From the NCBI GenBank assembly GCA_011389755.1, contig JAABTR010000172.1, forward strand, positions 1-5,691: DNA of 5,691 bases. Direction: 5' to 3'. The position numbers were made by a program, and so were the translations under genes. Source of the stretch: Deltaproteobacteria bacterium (GTDB lineage: Bacteria > Myxococcota_A > Polyangia > JAAYKL01). This document shows, piece after piece, positions 1-5,691 of this stretch (position 1 is its first letter; each line of letters starts with the position of its first letter). A model generated the notes under the pieces. That model did not search any database. It was not told the DNA's origin and saw only the letters and a list, made by a program, of their open reading frames with translations.

Positions 1-50
1 AGGCCGGCGCCGTCGCGGCGTGCCATCGAGCTCGACCCGTTCCTTTTGAT

Positions 51-56
51 GAGAGG
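51..56 (+). promoter_or_regulatory. Ribosome binding site of lon
   Basis: GAGAGG lies 6 nt upstream of the ATG at 63, a good Shine-Dalgarno match and distance. It matters because the lon frame stays open upstream to the first base of the window, so the frame alone does not fix the start. No ATG or GTG occurs in that upstream stretch. The next in-frame ATG (position 150, residue 30) lacks a comparable site. Confidence 0.65.
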
Positions 57-62
57 CTGTAT

Positions 63-2618
63 ATGACTGACGACGACAAAACGATTCTTCTCGATGAGCA
101 CGGAAATCCGGTGGCAAAACCCAGCAGTGACGACAAAGCCCTAATCAATATGTCCTCCGAAAGGCCAGGCAGCGTCATCATCGTCGCGCTCGACGAACAC
201 GTGCTGTTTCCCGGGATGACGATCCCCATGGTGCTGGGGCAGAGCAAGACGCGCGAGACCCTCGAGTTCGCGCTCGCCCAAGGCCCCTTTATCGCGTTGG
301 TGCCCCGAATCGAGACCCTGGGCGAAGACGAATACTCAGACCGCACACCCAGGCCCGACGAGGTCATCAAGACCGGTGTCTTGGCCCGTGTGCTCAAGAT
401 GCTCAACCTCCCCGACGGCAACCGATCCGCGGTGGTCGAGTGCGTGGCGCGATGCCGCATCCTGCGCTACCTCCGGACCGAGCCCTTCCTCATCGCCCGG
501 GCGGACTATCCGCCGGACACCTACGATGACACCGTGGAGAACAAGGCCATGTGGCGCGCTTCTCGGGTGTCGTTGCAGGAGCTGTTCAAGGAGATCCCCG
601 GCCTCCCCGAAGGTTTCAACGTGGCCGCGGCCAACCTCGAGGGCCCCGCGCAGCTCACCGATTTCGTCGCGGCGCACATCGATCTTCCGAGACAGGACCG
701 CCTCGCCCTGCTCGAAGAGACCCGTGTAGAGAAGCGGCTCGAGGTCGTCGCCGAGGCGCTGACGCGAGAGCTGGAGCTCGCCCGGCTGGCCGGTCGCATC
801 CGAGAAGACATCCGCGCGAAGGTCGAAAAAACACAAAGAGAATACTATCTGCGCGAGCAACTCAAGGCGATCCGCCGGGAGCTGGGCGAAGAGGTCGACC
901 AAAAAGAACTCTTGTCCAAGGAGCTCGAGGAAAAGATCGATCTGGAGGGGCTGCCCGAAGAGGTGGCCGAGCGAGCCCACAAGGAGCTCAAGAGGCTCGA
1001 GGTGCTCAGCCCGGAGTCTCCCGAATACAACGTCATCAATACCTATCTGGACTGGATTGTCTCTCTGCCCTGGAGCCAAGAGACCCACGACTCCGAGGAT
1101 CTCAAAGCGGCCCAGACCATCCTCGACGAGGACCACTACGGGCTCGAAGAGGTCAAGAGCCGCATCGTCGAGTTCTTGGCCGTGCGCAAGCTCAAGCCCG
1201 ATCAAAAAGGCGCGATCTTGTGCTTCGCGGGGCCTCCAGGCGTCGGCAAGACGAGCCTCGGGCAGTCGATCGCCCGCTGCCTGGACCGAAAGTTCTTCCG
1301 GTTCAGCTTGGGCGGCATGCGAGACGAAGCGGAAATCAAAGGGCACCGGCGAACCTACATCGGCGCCATGCCGGGCAAGATCCTCCAGGGGCTCAAGCAG
1401 GTCGGGGTGCGCAACCCAGTCTTCATGCTCGATGAGATCGACAAACTGGGGAGCGACTGGCGCGGCGATCCTTCGAGCGCCATGCTCGAGGTCTTGGACC
1501 CGGCACAAAACGTCGCGTTCCTCGACCACTACCTCGACATCCCGTTCGACCTGTCGCACGTGATGTTCATCTGCACCGCCAACGTCAAAGCCAACATCCC
1601 CCGGCCGCTGCTCGACCGGATGGAGGTCATCGACCTGCCGGGGTACATCCTCGATGAGAAGGTGGCCATCGCCGACAAGTACCTGGTCCGCAGGCAACGG
1701 GAGGCCCACGGACTCGAGCAGAGGCAGCTCAAGATCAGCAAGAGCTCCCTGCCCAAGATCGTCGAGGGCTGGACCGCCGAGTCCGGGGTGCGCAACCTGG
1801 AGAGAGCCATCGGCCGCATCTCCCGGAAGGTCGCCGCCAAGATCGCCTCGGGGGACCTCGAGTCCGAGCGCGTCACGCCCAACAAGCTGGACGAATACCT
1901 GGGCAAGAAGATAACCTACAAAGAGACCCTGACCCGCTCTCCCCGGGTCGGCACCGCGGTCGGGCTAGCGTGGACGCCCGTGGGCGGCGACATCCTGAAC
2001 ATCGAGACCACCCGCATGCCCGGCAAGGGCATCTTTCGCGTCACCGGCCAGCTCGGCGAGGTGATGAAGGAGTCGGTGGATATCGCGACCTCCTACATCC
2101 GCCACAACCACAAGCGCTTCGAAGTGGACCCCAACATCTTCAACAAAGAAGATCTGCACGTTCATTTCCCCGCCGGTGCCGTGCCCAAGGACGGCCCCTC
2201 GGCGGGTGTGACCATCACCACGGCGCTCATCTCGTTGCTCTCCGGAGACAAGGGGCTCAAACCCAACCCGCGCATCGCCATGACCGGCGAGATGACGCTT
2301 GGAGGAGAGGTATTGCCCGTAGGCGGCATCCGAGAGAAGGTCCTCGCAGCCCAGCGGGCAGGAGTGACCACCGTCATCATCCCCGAGAAGAACACCCGAG
2401 ACATCGCGGAGATCCCCCCGCACAACATCAAGGGCATGGAGTTCGTTTTTGCCAAGCGCTACGACGATGTCTTCAAAGTCGCCCTCGGCACCGAAGGGAC
2501 AGTGGCCGCGCAAGCCTCGAAGCGCAGGTCGACGAAAAAAAAGACCGCCTCCAAGAAGGCCGAATCAAAAGAGACGAGCGCGAAAAAACCGGCGGCCAAG
2601 GAACGCAAATCACGCTGA
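63..2618 (+). CDS. lon: ATP-dependent endopeptidase Lon (LonA type)
   Basis: Cytoplasmic AAA+ serine protease (EC 3.4.21.53) that unfolds and degrades misfolded and short-lived regulatory proteins, working as a ring, usually a hexamer. Seen: an acidic extension of about 36 residues, then the LON substrate-binding domain (about 37-230, with VLFPGM) and a charged helical region (about 230-340). The AAA+ module has Walker A GPPGVGKT at 390-397 (Lys396), Walker B MLDEID (Asp457, Glu458), sensor-1 Asn507, arginine finger Arg519 and sensor-2 Arg577 in GVRNLER. The protease domain has catalytic Ser713 in PKDGPSAG and Lys759 in GGIREKV, aligning with E. coli Ser679 and Lys722. At 851 residues it is longer than E. 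coli Lon (784), through the N-terminal extension and a basic tail at about 818-851 (11 Lys and 4 Arg in 34 residues). No frameshift or missing key residue. Family assignment is secure. Whether the genome has further lon copies, as myxobacteria do, cannot be seen here. Confidence 0.98.
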   Translation: MTDDDKTILLDEHGNPVAKPSSDDKALINMSSERPGSVIIVALDEHVLFPGMTIPMVLGQSKTRETLEFALAQGPFIALVPRIETLGEDEYSDRTPRPDEVIKTGVLARVLKMLNLPDGNRSAVVECVARCRILRYLRTEPFLIARADYPPDTYDDTVENKAMWRASRVSLQELFKEIPGLPEGFNVAAANLEGPAQLTDFVAAHIDLPRQDRLALLEETRVEKRLEVVAEALTRELELARLAGRIREDIRAKVEKTQREYYLREQLKAIRRELGEEVDQKELLSKELEEKIDLEGLPEEVAERAHKELKRLEVLSPESPEYNVINTYLDWIVSLPWSQETHDSEDLKAAQTILDEDHYGLEEVKSRIVEFLAVRKLKPDQKGAILCFAGPPGVGKTSLGQSIARCLDRKFFRFSLGGMRDEAEIKGHRRTYIGAMPGKILQGLKQVGVRNPVFMLDEIDKLGSDWRGDPSSAMLEVLDPAQNVAFLDHYLDIPFDLSHVMFICTANVKANIPRPLLDRMEVIDLPGYILDEKVAIADKYLVRRQREAHGLEQRQLKISKSSLPKIVEGWTAESGVRNLERAIGRISRKVAAKIASGDLESERVTPNKLDEYLGKKITYKETLTRSPRVGTAVGLAWTPVGGDILNIETTRMPGKGIFRVTGQLGEVMKESVDIATSYIRHNHKRFEVDPNIFNKEDLHVHFPAGAVPKDGPSAGVTITTALISLLSGDKGLKPNPRIAMTGEMTLGGEVLPVGGIREKVLAAQRAGVTTVIIPEKNTRDIAEIPPHNIKGMEFVFAKRYDDVFKVALGTEGTVAAQASKRRSTKKKTASKKAESKETSAKKPAAKERKSR

Positions 2619-2623
2619 GCCCC

Positions 2624-2643
2624 GAAGGCCTCGCGCGGCTTTT
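2624..2643 (+). terminator. Possible weak intrinsic terminator of lon
   Basis: A 7-bp stem can form between 2624-2630 (GAAGGCC) and 2637-2643 (GGCTTTT), counting two G-U pairs, around the loop TCGCGC. The T-run is part of the 3' arm and is followed by ATT, so this is not a textbook hairpin plus U-tract. It starts 6 nt after the lon stop, in the gap between the two convergent genes, where a terminator is expected. It overlaps the stop codon of the minus-strand gene. Confidence 0.35.
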
Positions 2644-2830
2644 ATTCGGCCGCCTCTTTGTCGTCCCACGGCTCGGCTTCTTCGATGATGAAATTGGGAA
2701 TCATGTCCTCAACCTTAAAGAGCAAAGCGCACGAGCGGCAACCGAAACCATCCGGCTCATGGGTCTGCTCGAGCTCTCCTTTGCACTTGGGACACGCGAG
2801 AATTCGAACGGTCTCAGCACTTAATGCCAT
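2642..2830 (-). CDS. Trm112-like / UPF0434 family small zinc-ribbon protein
   Basis: A 62-residue protein beginning MALSAETVRILACPKCKG. It shows two cysteine pairs, Cys13-Pro-Lys-Cys16 and Cys31-Arg-Ser-Cys34, followed by LLFKVEDMIPNFIIEEAEPW, which matches the family pattern of a second strand, a D-x-I-P motif and an acidic end. This fits the Trm112p-like family (UPF0434, E. coli YcaR type; usual length about 55-70 residues). Eukaryotic and archaeal Trm112 proteins bind and activate class I methyltransferases; the bacterial members' role is poorly defined, so a partner role here is inference. Four cysteines suggest one bound zinc. The start is well supported by a near-perfect Shine-Dalgarno. 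The gene converges with lon (23 bp between stops) and diverges from ppdK. It is not next to lpxK or kdsB, the neighbours often seen in gammaproteobacteria. No signal peptide or membrane segment. Confidence 0.85.
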   Translation of the reverse strand: MALSAETVRILACPKCKGELEQTHEPDGFGCRSCALLFKVEDMIPNFIIEEAEPWDDKEAAE

Positions 2831-2834
2831 ATCT

Positions 2835-2841
2835 CCTCCTT
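2835..2841 (-). promoter_or_regulatory. Strong ribosome binding site of the Trm112-like gene
   Basis: Read on the minus strand this is AAGGAGG, a full match to the anti-Shine-Dalgarno core, with 4 nt (AGAT) before the ATG at 2830-2828. The spacing is slightly short but the match is the best in the window. It fixes the start and argues that this tiny frame is a real gene. Confidence 0.8.
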
Positions 2842-2859
2842 GTTTAATCTTCGATTCGA

Positions 2860-2870
2860 TTTACAAAACT
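2860..2870 (+). repeat. 11-bp direct repeat TTTACAAAACT, copy 1
   Basis: This sequence recurs exactly at 2942-2952, 82 nt downstream. Copy 1 lies 30 nt upstream of the start of the minus-strand Trm112-like gene. On the minus strand it contains TGTAAA, a 4-of-6 match to a -10 box. It could be a regulator binding site shared by both promoters or chance in an AT-rich stretch. Confidence 0.5.
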
Positions 2871-2880
2871 ACTAACATTT

Positions 2881-2893
2881 GACAAAGGTTGTC
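2881..2893. repeat. 13-bp inverted repeat GACAA-AGG-TTGTC
   Basis: Perfect 5-bp arms GACAA (2881-2885) and TTGTC (2889-2893) flank a 3-nt centre. It overlaps the TTGACA element at 2879-2884. Its size and position fit a small dimeric repressor or activator operator, but no regulator gene in the window points to one, and short inverted repeats of this size are common by chance. Confidence 0.35.
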
Positions 2894-2904
2894 TGGAAAA
2901 AAAA

Positions 2905-2912
2905 CGCGGCAA
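2905..2912 (+). repeat. 8-bp direct repeat CGCGGCAA, copy 1
   Basis: This GC-rich octamer stands out in the AT-rich intergenic DNA and is repeated exactly at 2924-2931, 19 nt further on. Tandem identical sites about two helical turns apart upstream of a gene are typical of cooperative regulator binding. No known motif is recognised. Confidence 0.45.
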
Positions 2913-2923
2913 CGTGTAAAGTT

Positions 2924-2931
2924 CGCGGCAA
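2924..2931 (+). repeat. 8-bp direct repeat CGCGGCAA, copy 2
   Basis: This is the second exact copy of the octamer at 2905-2912, ending 45 nt before the ppdK start. The sequence TGTAAAG lies between the copies at 2915-2921. Confidence 0.45.
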
Positions 2932-2941
2932 TTTCAAAAGG

Positions 2942-2952
2942 TTTACAAAACT
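2942..2952 (+). repeat. 11-bp direct repeat TTTACAAAACT, copy 2
   Basis: This is an exact copy of 2860-2870. With the G at 2941 it also forms a short inverted repeat, GTTT-ACA-AAAC (2941-2951). It lies 24 nt upstream of the ppdK ATG, just before the ribosome binding site, where a bound protein could block transcription or an RNA-binding factor could affect translation. Confidence 0.5.
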
Positions 2953-2962
2953 CTAAGGACAC

Positions 2963-2967
2963 AGGAG
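2963..2967 (+). promoter_or_regulatory. Ribosome binding site of ppdK
   Basis: AGGAG lies 9 nt upstream of the ATG at 2977. This supports that ATG, which is also where similarity to PPDK begins (Lys-Leu-Val-Tyr-Thr-Phe-Gly). The frame opened by another ATG at 2889 is a different frame and not PPDK. Confidence 0.75.
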
Positions 2968-2976
2968 ATCAAGACG

Positions 2977-5691
2977 ATGGCAAGCAAGCTGGTGTACACA
3001 TTCGGCAAGGGCAAGGCGGATGGCGATGCCCATATGAAAGACCTCCTGGGTGGAAAAGGTGCCAACCTTGCCGAGATGGTAAAGATCGGCATACCCGTGC
3101 CCCCTGGTTTCACCATCACAACCGAGGTCTGCAACAAGTTCTTCCAGGCAGGCGCACAGTGGCCCAAAGGACTGGACAAGCAAATCGGGTCCGCGCTGGA
3201 CAAGGTCAGCAAGATGAGCGGAAAGTCCTTCGGCGATCCCGAAAACCCGCTGCTCGTCTCGGTCCGCTCGGGCGCCCCTGCATCCATGCCGGGAATGATG
3301 GACACCATCTTGAACCTGGGCATCAACGACAAAGTCGCCAAGGGGATGGTCAAGCTGTTCAAGGACGAGCGATTCGTCTACGACGCTTATCGCCGCTTCG
3401 TGATGATGTACTCCGACGTGGTGCTCGGCGTTCATCGCCACAAATTCGAGATCCTCGTCGAAGATGCAAAAAAGAAGCTCGAAATTGAGCACGACCACGA
3501 GCTGCCCGCATCGGAACTGAAAGACATCGTCAAGAAATCGAAACAGATCGTCAAACGCGCGAAGATCAAATTCCCCGAAGACCCCATGGAGCAGCTCTGG
3601 GGAGCCATCGGCGCGGTCTTCTCGTCCTGGAACAATCCTCGGGCGGTCACCTACCGTCAGCTCAACAATATCCCGGCCCACTGGGGCACGGCCGTGAACG
3701 TGCAGACCATGGTCTTCGGCAACATGGGCGAAAACTGCGGAACCGGCGTCGCCTTCACCCGTGACCCGGCCATCGGCGACAACGTCTTTTTCGGCGAATG
3801 GCTGCGCAATGCCCAGGGCGAAGACGTGGTGGCCGGCATCCGGACGCCCCACGGCCTCTCCAAAGAGCGCGGAAACGAAGAATCCTTAGAGCTCGTCTTT
3901 CCAGAAGCCTACAAAGAGCTCGTCGGAATCCAAAAGAAGCTCGAGAAGCACTATCGGGACATGCAGGATCTCGAGTTCACGATCGAAAACGGCCACCTGT
4001 GGCTTCTCCAGACGCGCAACGGAAAACGCACCGGTTTCGCCGCGGTGAAAATGGCCATCGACATGCTCGAAGAGGGCCTCATCAGCGAAAGAGAAGCCCT
4101 GATGCGCGTCCAGCCCGAGCACCTCAACCACCTGCTGCGCCCCATCTTCGAGCCCAAGGCCGCGAAGGACGCCAAGGAGCTGGCCGCCGGTTTGCCCGCG
4201 GGCCCCGGCGCCGCCACCGGGCGCATCGCCTTGTCAGCCGAGAACGCGATGGAGATGGCCAAGCAGGGACCGGTTCTGCTCGTCAGGCACGAGACATCCC
4301 CCGAAGACATCGCCGGCATGAACGCGGCCGACGGTATCCTCACCGCCCGCGGCGGGATGACCAGCCACGCCGCCCTCGTCGCGCGCCAGATGGGCAAGGT
4401 CTGCATCGCCGGATGCTCAGGCGCAGTGATCGACTACGCCGCCAAGACCGTGACCTTTGGCGACACCGTCTTGAAAGAAGGCGACTACCTGTCCATCGAC
4501 GGCAGCCTGGGTCATGTCTTGGAAGGCCAGATCCCCACGGTCCCGTCCGAGGTGGTTCAGGTGCTCATCGAAAAAACCCTGAAGCCAAGCCGGTCTTCCG
4601 TGTTCCACACCTACGACCTTCTCATGAAGCTCGCCGACAAGTTCCGCAAGCTCGGCGTGCGCACCAACGCGGACCAACCGGACCAAGCCGCCAACGCGGT
4701 GCAGTTCGGGGCTCAGGGCATCGGTCTTTGCCGCACGGAGCACATGTTCTTCGGCGAAGGCAAGATAGGCCCCATGCGCAAGATGATCCTGGCCGAAGAC
4801 GAGACCTCCCGCCGCAAGGCGCTGTCCCAACTGCTGCCGATTCAGCGCAAGGACTTCGCGGGCATCTTCAAGGCCATGGCCGGTCGCCCCGTGACCATCC
4901 GGACCCTCGATCCGCCGCTGCATGAGTTCTTGCCGCATGAAGACAAAGAGATCAAAGAGCTGGCCGACGACATGGGCCTTTCCGCGGATGTCGTCCGCAG
5001 AAAAATCGCCTCGCTTCACGAGTTCAACCCCATGCTCGGCCACCGGGGCTGCCGGCTCGGGATCAGCTATCCCGAGATCACTGAGATGCAGGCGCGCGCC
5101 ATCTTCGAGGCCGCCTTGCAGGTCAAGAAAAAAGGTTTCGAGGTGCTCCCCGAGATCATGATCCCTCTGGTGGGCAACGTAGAAGAGCTGCGGCTCCAGA
5201 CCCAGATCGTCAGGGAGACCGCCGAGGCGGTCTTCGCCAACAAGAAAGACCGGGTGGACTACCTGGTCGGCACGATGATCGAGATCCCCAGAGCCGCGCT
5301 GACCGCCGACCAGATCGGCGAGATCGCCGAGTTCTTCTCGTTTGGGACCAATGATCTGACCCAGACGACCCTGGGCATGTCCCGCGACGACTCGGGCGGT
5401 TTCCTCGATCTCTACAAAGAGCTGAGCATCTACAAAGAGAACCCCTTCGAGTCTCTCGACCAACAAGGTGTCGGCCAGCTCGTAACGATGGGCGCCGAAA
5501 AAGGACGCCTCGCGCGCAAAGGCATCAAGCTCGGCATCTGCGGTGAGCACGGCGGCGATCCCGCCTCCATCGAGTTTTGTCACCGCGCGGGCCTCAACTA
5601 CGTGTCCTGCTCTCCGTTCCGCGTCCCCATAGCCAAGCTCGCCGCAGCGCAGGCCGCTCTGGTCAACGAGCCGGCCAAAGCAAAGGGGCGC
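2977..5691 (+). CDS. ppdK: Pyruvate phosphate dikinase (3' end just beyond the window)
   Basis: Cytoplasmic enzyme (EC 2.7.9.1) interconverting ATP, phosphate and pyruvate with AMP, pyrophosphate and PEP; it can serve gluconeogenesis or pyrophosphate-linked glycolysis. I translated 905 codons from the ATG with no stop. Seen: the N-terminal ATP-grasp part (about 20-390) with GGKGANLAEM (Lys27), SVRSGA (Arg97) and LLQTRNGKRTG (Glu333, Gln345, Arg347). The swivelling domain (about 430-515) has GGMTSHAALVARQMGK, with phosphorylated His464 and Thr462, the position that PPDK regulatory proteins phosphorylate in other PPDKs. The C-terminal TIM barrel (about 550-905) has GLCRTEHMFF (Arg586), TIRTLDPPLHEFLP (Arg642), IEIPRAA (Glu769), SFGTNDLTQ (Asn792, Asp793) and GICGEHGGDP (Cys855). 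All correspond to active-site residues of the Clostridium symbiosum enzyme (His455, Arg561, Arg617, Glu745, Asn768, Cys831). It is longer than that enzyme (874), partly through an insertion of about 15 residues near 522-550. The end has passed YVSCSPFRVPIAKLAAAQA, so only a few codons should be missing. No regulatory-kinase gene (DUF299 type) is in view. Confidence 0.97.
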   Translation, partial: MASKLVYTFGKGKADGDAHMKDLLGGKGANLAEMVKIGIPVPPGFTITTEVCNKFFQAGAQWPKGLDKQIGSALDKVSKMSGKSFGDPENPLLVSVRSGAPASMPGMMDTILNLGINDKVAKGMVKLFKDERFVYDAYRRFVMMYSDVVLGVHRHKFEILVEDAKKKLEIEHDHELPASELKDIVKKSKQIVKRAKIKFPEDPMEQLWGAIGAVFSSWNNPRAVTYRQLNNIPAHWGTAVNVQTMVFGNMGENCGTGVAFTRDPAIGDNVFFGEWLRNAQGEDVVAGIRTPHGLSKERGNEESLELVFPEAYKELVGIQKKLEKHYRDMQDLEFTIENGHLWLLQTRNGKRTGFAAVKMAIDMLEEGLISEREALMRVQPEHLNHLLRPIFEPKAAKDAKELAAGLPAGPGAATGRIALSAENAMEMAKQGPVLLVRHETSPEDIAGMNAADGILTARGGMTSHAALVARQMGKVCIAGCSGAVIDYAAKTVTFGDTVLKEGDYLSIDGSLGHVLEGQIPTVPSEVVQVLIEKTLKPSRSSVFHTYDLLMKLADKFRKLGVRTNADQPDQAANAVQFGAQGIGLCRTEHMFFGEGKIGPMRKMILAEDETSRRKALSQLLPIQRKDFAGIFKAMAGRPVTIRTLDPPLHEFLPHEDKEIKELADDMGLSADVVRRKIASLHEFNPMLGHRGCRLGISYPEITEMQARAIFEAALQVKKKGFEVLPEIMIPLVGNVEELRLQTQIVRETAEAVFANKKDRVDYLVGTMIEIPRAALTADQIGEIAEFFSFGTNDLTQTTLGMSRDDSGGFLDLYKELSIYKENPFESLDQQGVGQLVTMGAEKGRLARKGIKLGICGEHGGDPASIEFCHRAGLNYVSCSPFRVPIAKLAAAQAALVNEPAKAKGR

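Larger units (their letters stand above)
2831..2976. promoter_or_regulatory. AT-rich divergent promoter region between the Trm112-like gene and ppdK
   Basis: This 146-bp gap is visibly richer in A and T than the flanking genes and must hold the promoters of both divergent genes unless one is read from elsewhere. A perfect TTGACA lies at 2879-2884 on the plus strand, and the surrounding TTTGACAAA is palindromic about its centre, so the minus strand reads TTGTCA over the same bases. No good -10 box sits 16-18 nt downstream in either direction; the best plus-strand candidate, TGTAAA at 2915-2920, is 30 nt away. The region also carries two pairs of direct repeats and one inverted repeat, listed separately. 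Promoter function follows from position and composition; the exact start sites are not identifiable. Confidence 0.6.

Noticed and set aside
1..26. A divergent minus-strand gene starting with an ATG at 26-24
   Set aside because: Only eight codons are visible before the window ends and there is no properly spaced Shine-Dalgarno, so it cannot be supported.
336..1709. Long open frame of 457 codons on the minus strand inside lon
   Set aside because: It lies wholly antisense to strongly conserved Lon domains. Its protein resembles no family I know and is rich in Leu, Asp, Val and Gly, as expected when a GC-rich gene is read backwards.
2879..2920. A standard sigma-70 promoter for ppdK using TTGACA at 2879
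   Set aside because: The -35 match is perfect, but the bases at 16-18 nt spacing (AAACGC region) are nothing like a -10 box, and the nearest candidate, TGTAAA, is 30 nt away.
2889..3488. Plus-strand frame of 199 codons starting before ppdK
   Set aside because: It overlaps the intergenic region and then runs out of frame through conserved PPDK codons, with no ribosome binding site and no recognisable motif.
3798..4925. Plus-strand frame of 375 codons overlapping ppdK
   Set aside because: Its protein is dominated by Arg, Ala, Gly and Pro, the signature of an out-of-frame reading of GC-rich coding DNA. The true PPDK frame is unbroken through the same bases.
4417..5583. Long open frame of 388 codons on the minus strand inside ppdK
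   Set aside because: It is antisense to the conserved PPDK barrel, with composition typical of an antisense shadow and no recognisable domain.

Overview
The window holds three genes, two of them large housekeeping enzymes: an ATP-dependent Lon protease (63-2618, plus), a 62-residue Trm112/UPF0434-type zinc-ribbon protein (2642-2830, minus) and a pyruvate phosphate dikinase (from 2977, plus, still open at the last base). The coding DNA is GC-rich, with strong G/C preference at third codon positions. That preference explains the many long spurious open frames on both strands. The Lon sequence and the combination with PPDK suggest a Gram-negative bacterium of deltaproteobacterial/Myxococcota type. 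This is an impression from protein style only, and no marker in the window fixes the lineage.

Layout: positions 1-62 are a short leader with no assignable gene and a Shine-Dalgarno just before lon. Lon is complete, with LON substrate-binding, AAA+ and Ser/Lys protease domains all carrying their key residues, plus a lysine-rich tail of about 34 residues that is not part of the core enzyme. Lon and the small zinc-ribbon gene converge, with 23 bp between their stop codons and a weak hairpin there. The small gene and ppdK diverge from a 146-bp intergenic region (2831-2976) that is clearly more AT-rich than the genes. This region carries an exact 11-bp direct repeat, an exact 8-bp direct repeat and a 13-bp inverted repeat, and is the most likely regulatory DNA here. 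PPDK has all its nucleotide-binding, phosphohistidine and PEP/pyruvate-site residues, and at 905 codons it has passed the family's conserved C-terminal motif, so only a few codons and the stop are missing.

The three genes do not form an operon (plus, minus, plus) and no shared pathway is evident: Lon serves protein quality control and regulated proteolysis, PPDK interconverts pyruvate and PEP, and the Trm112-like protein is probably a small methyltransferase partner or metal-binding protein. I see no RNA gene, mobile element, CRISPR array or clear novel multi-gene system. The items most worth a second look are the basic Lon tail, the repeats in the divergent promoter region and a longer hinge in PPDK.
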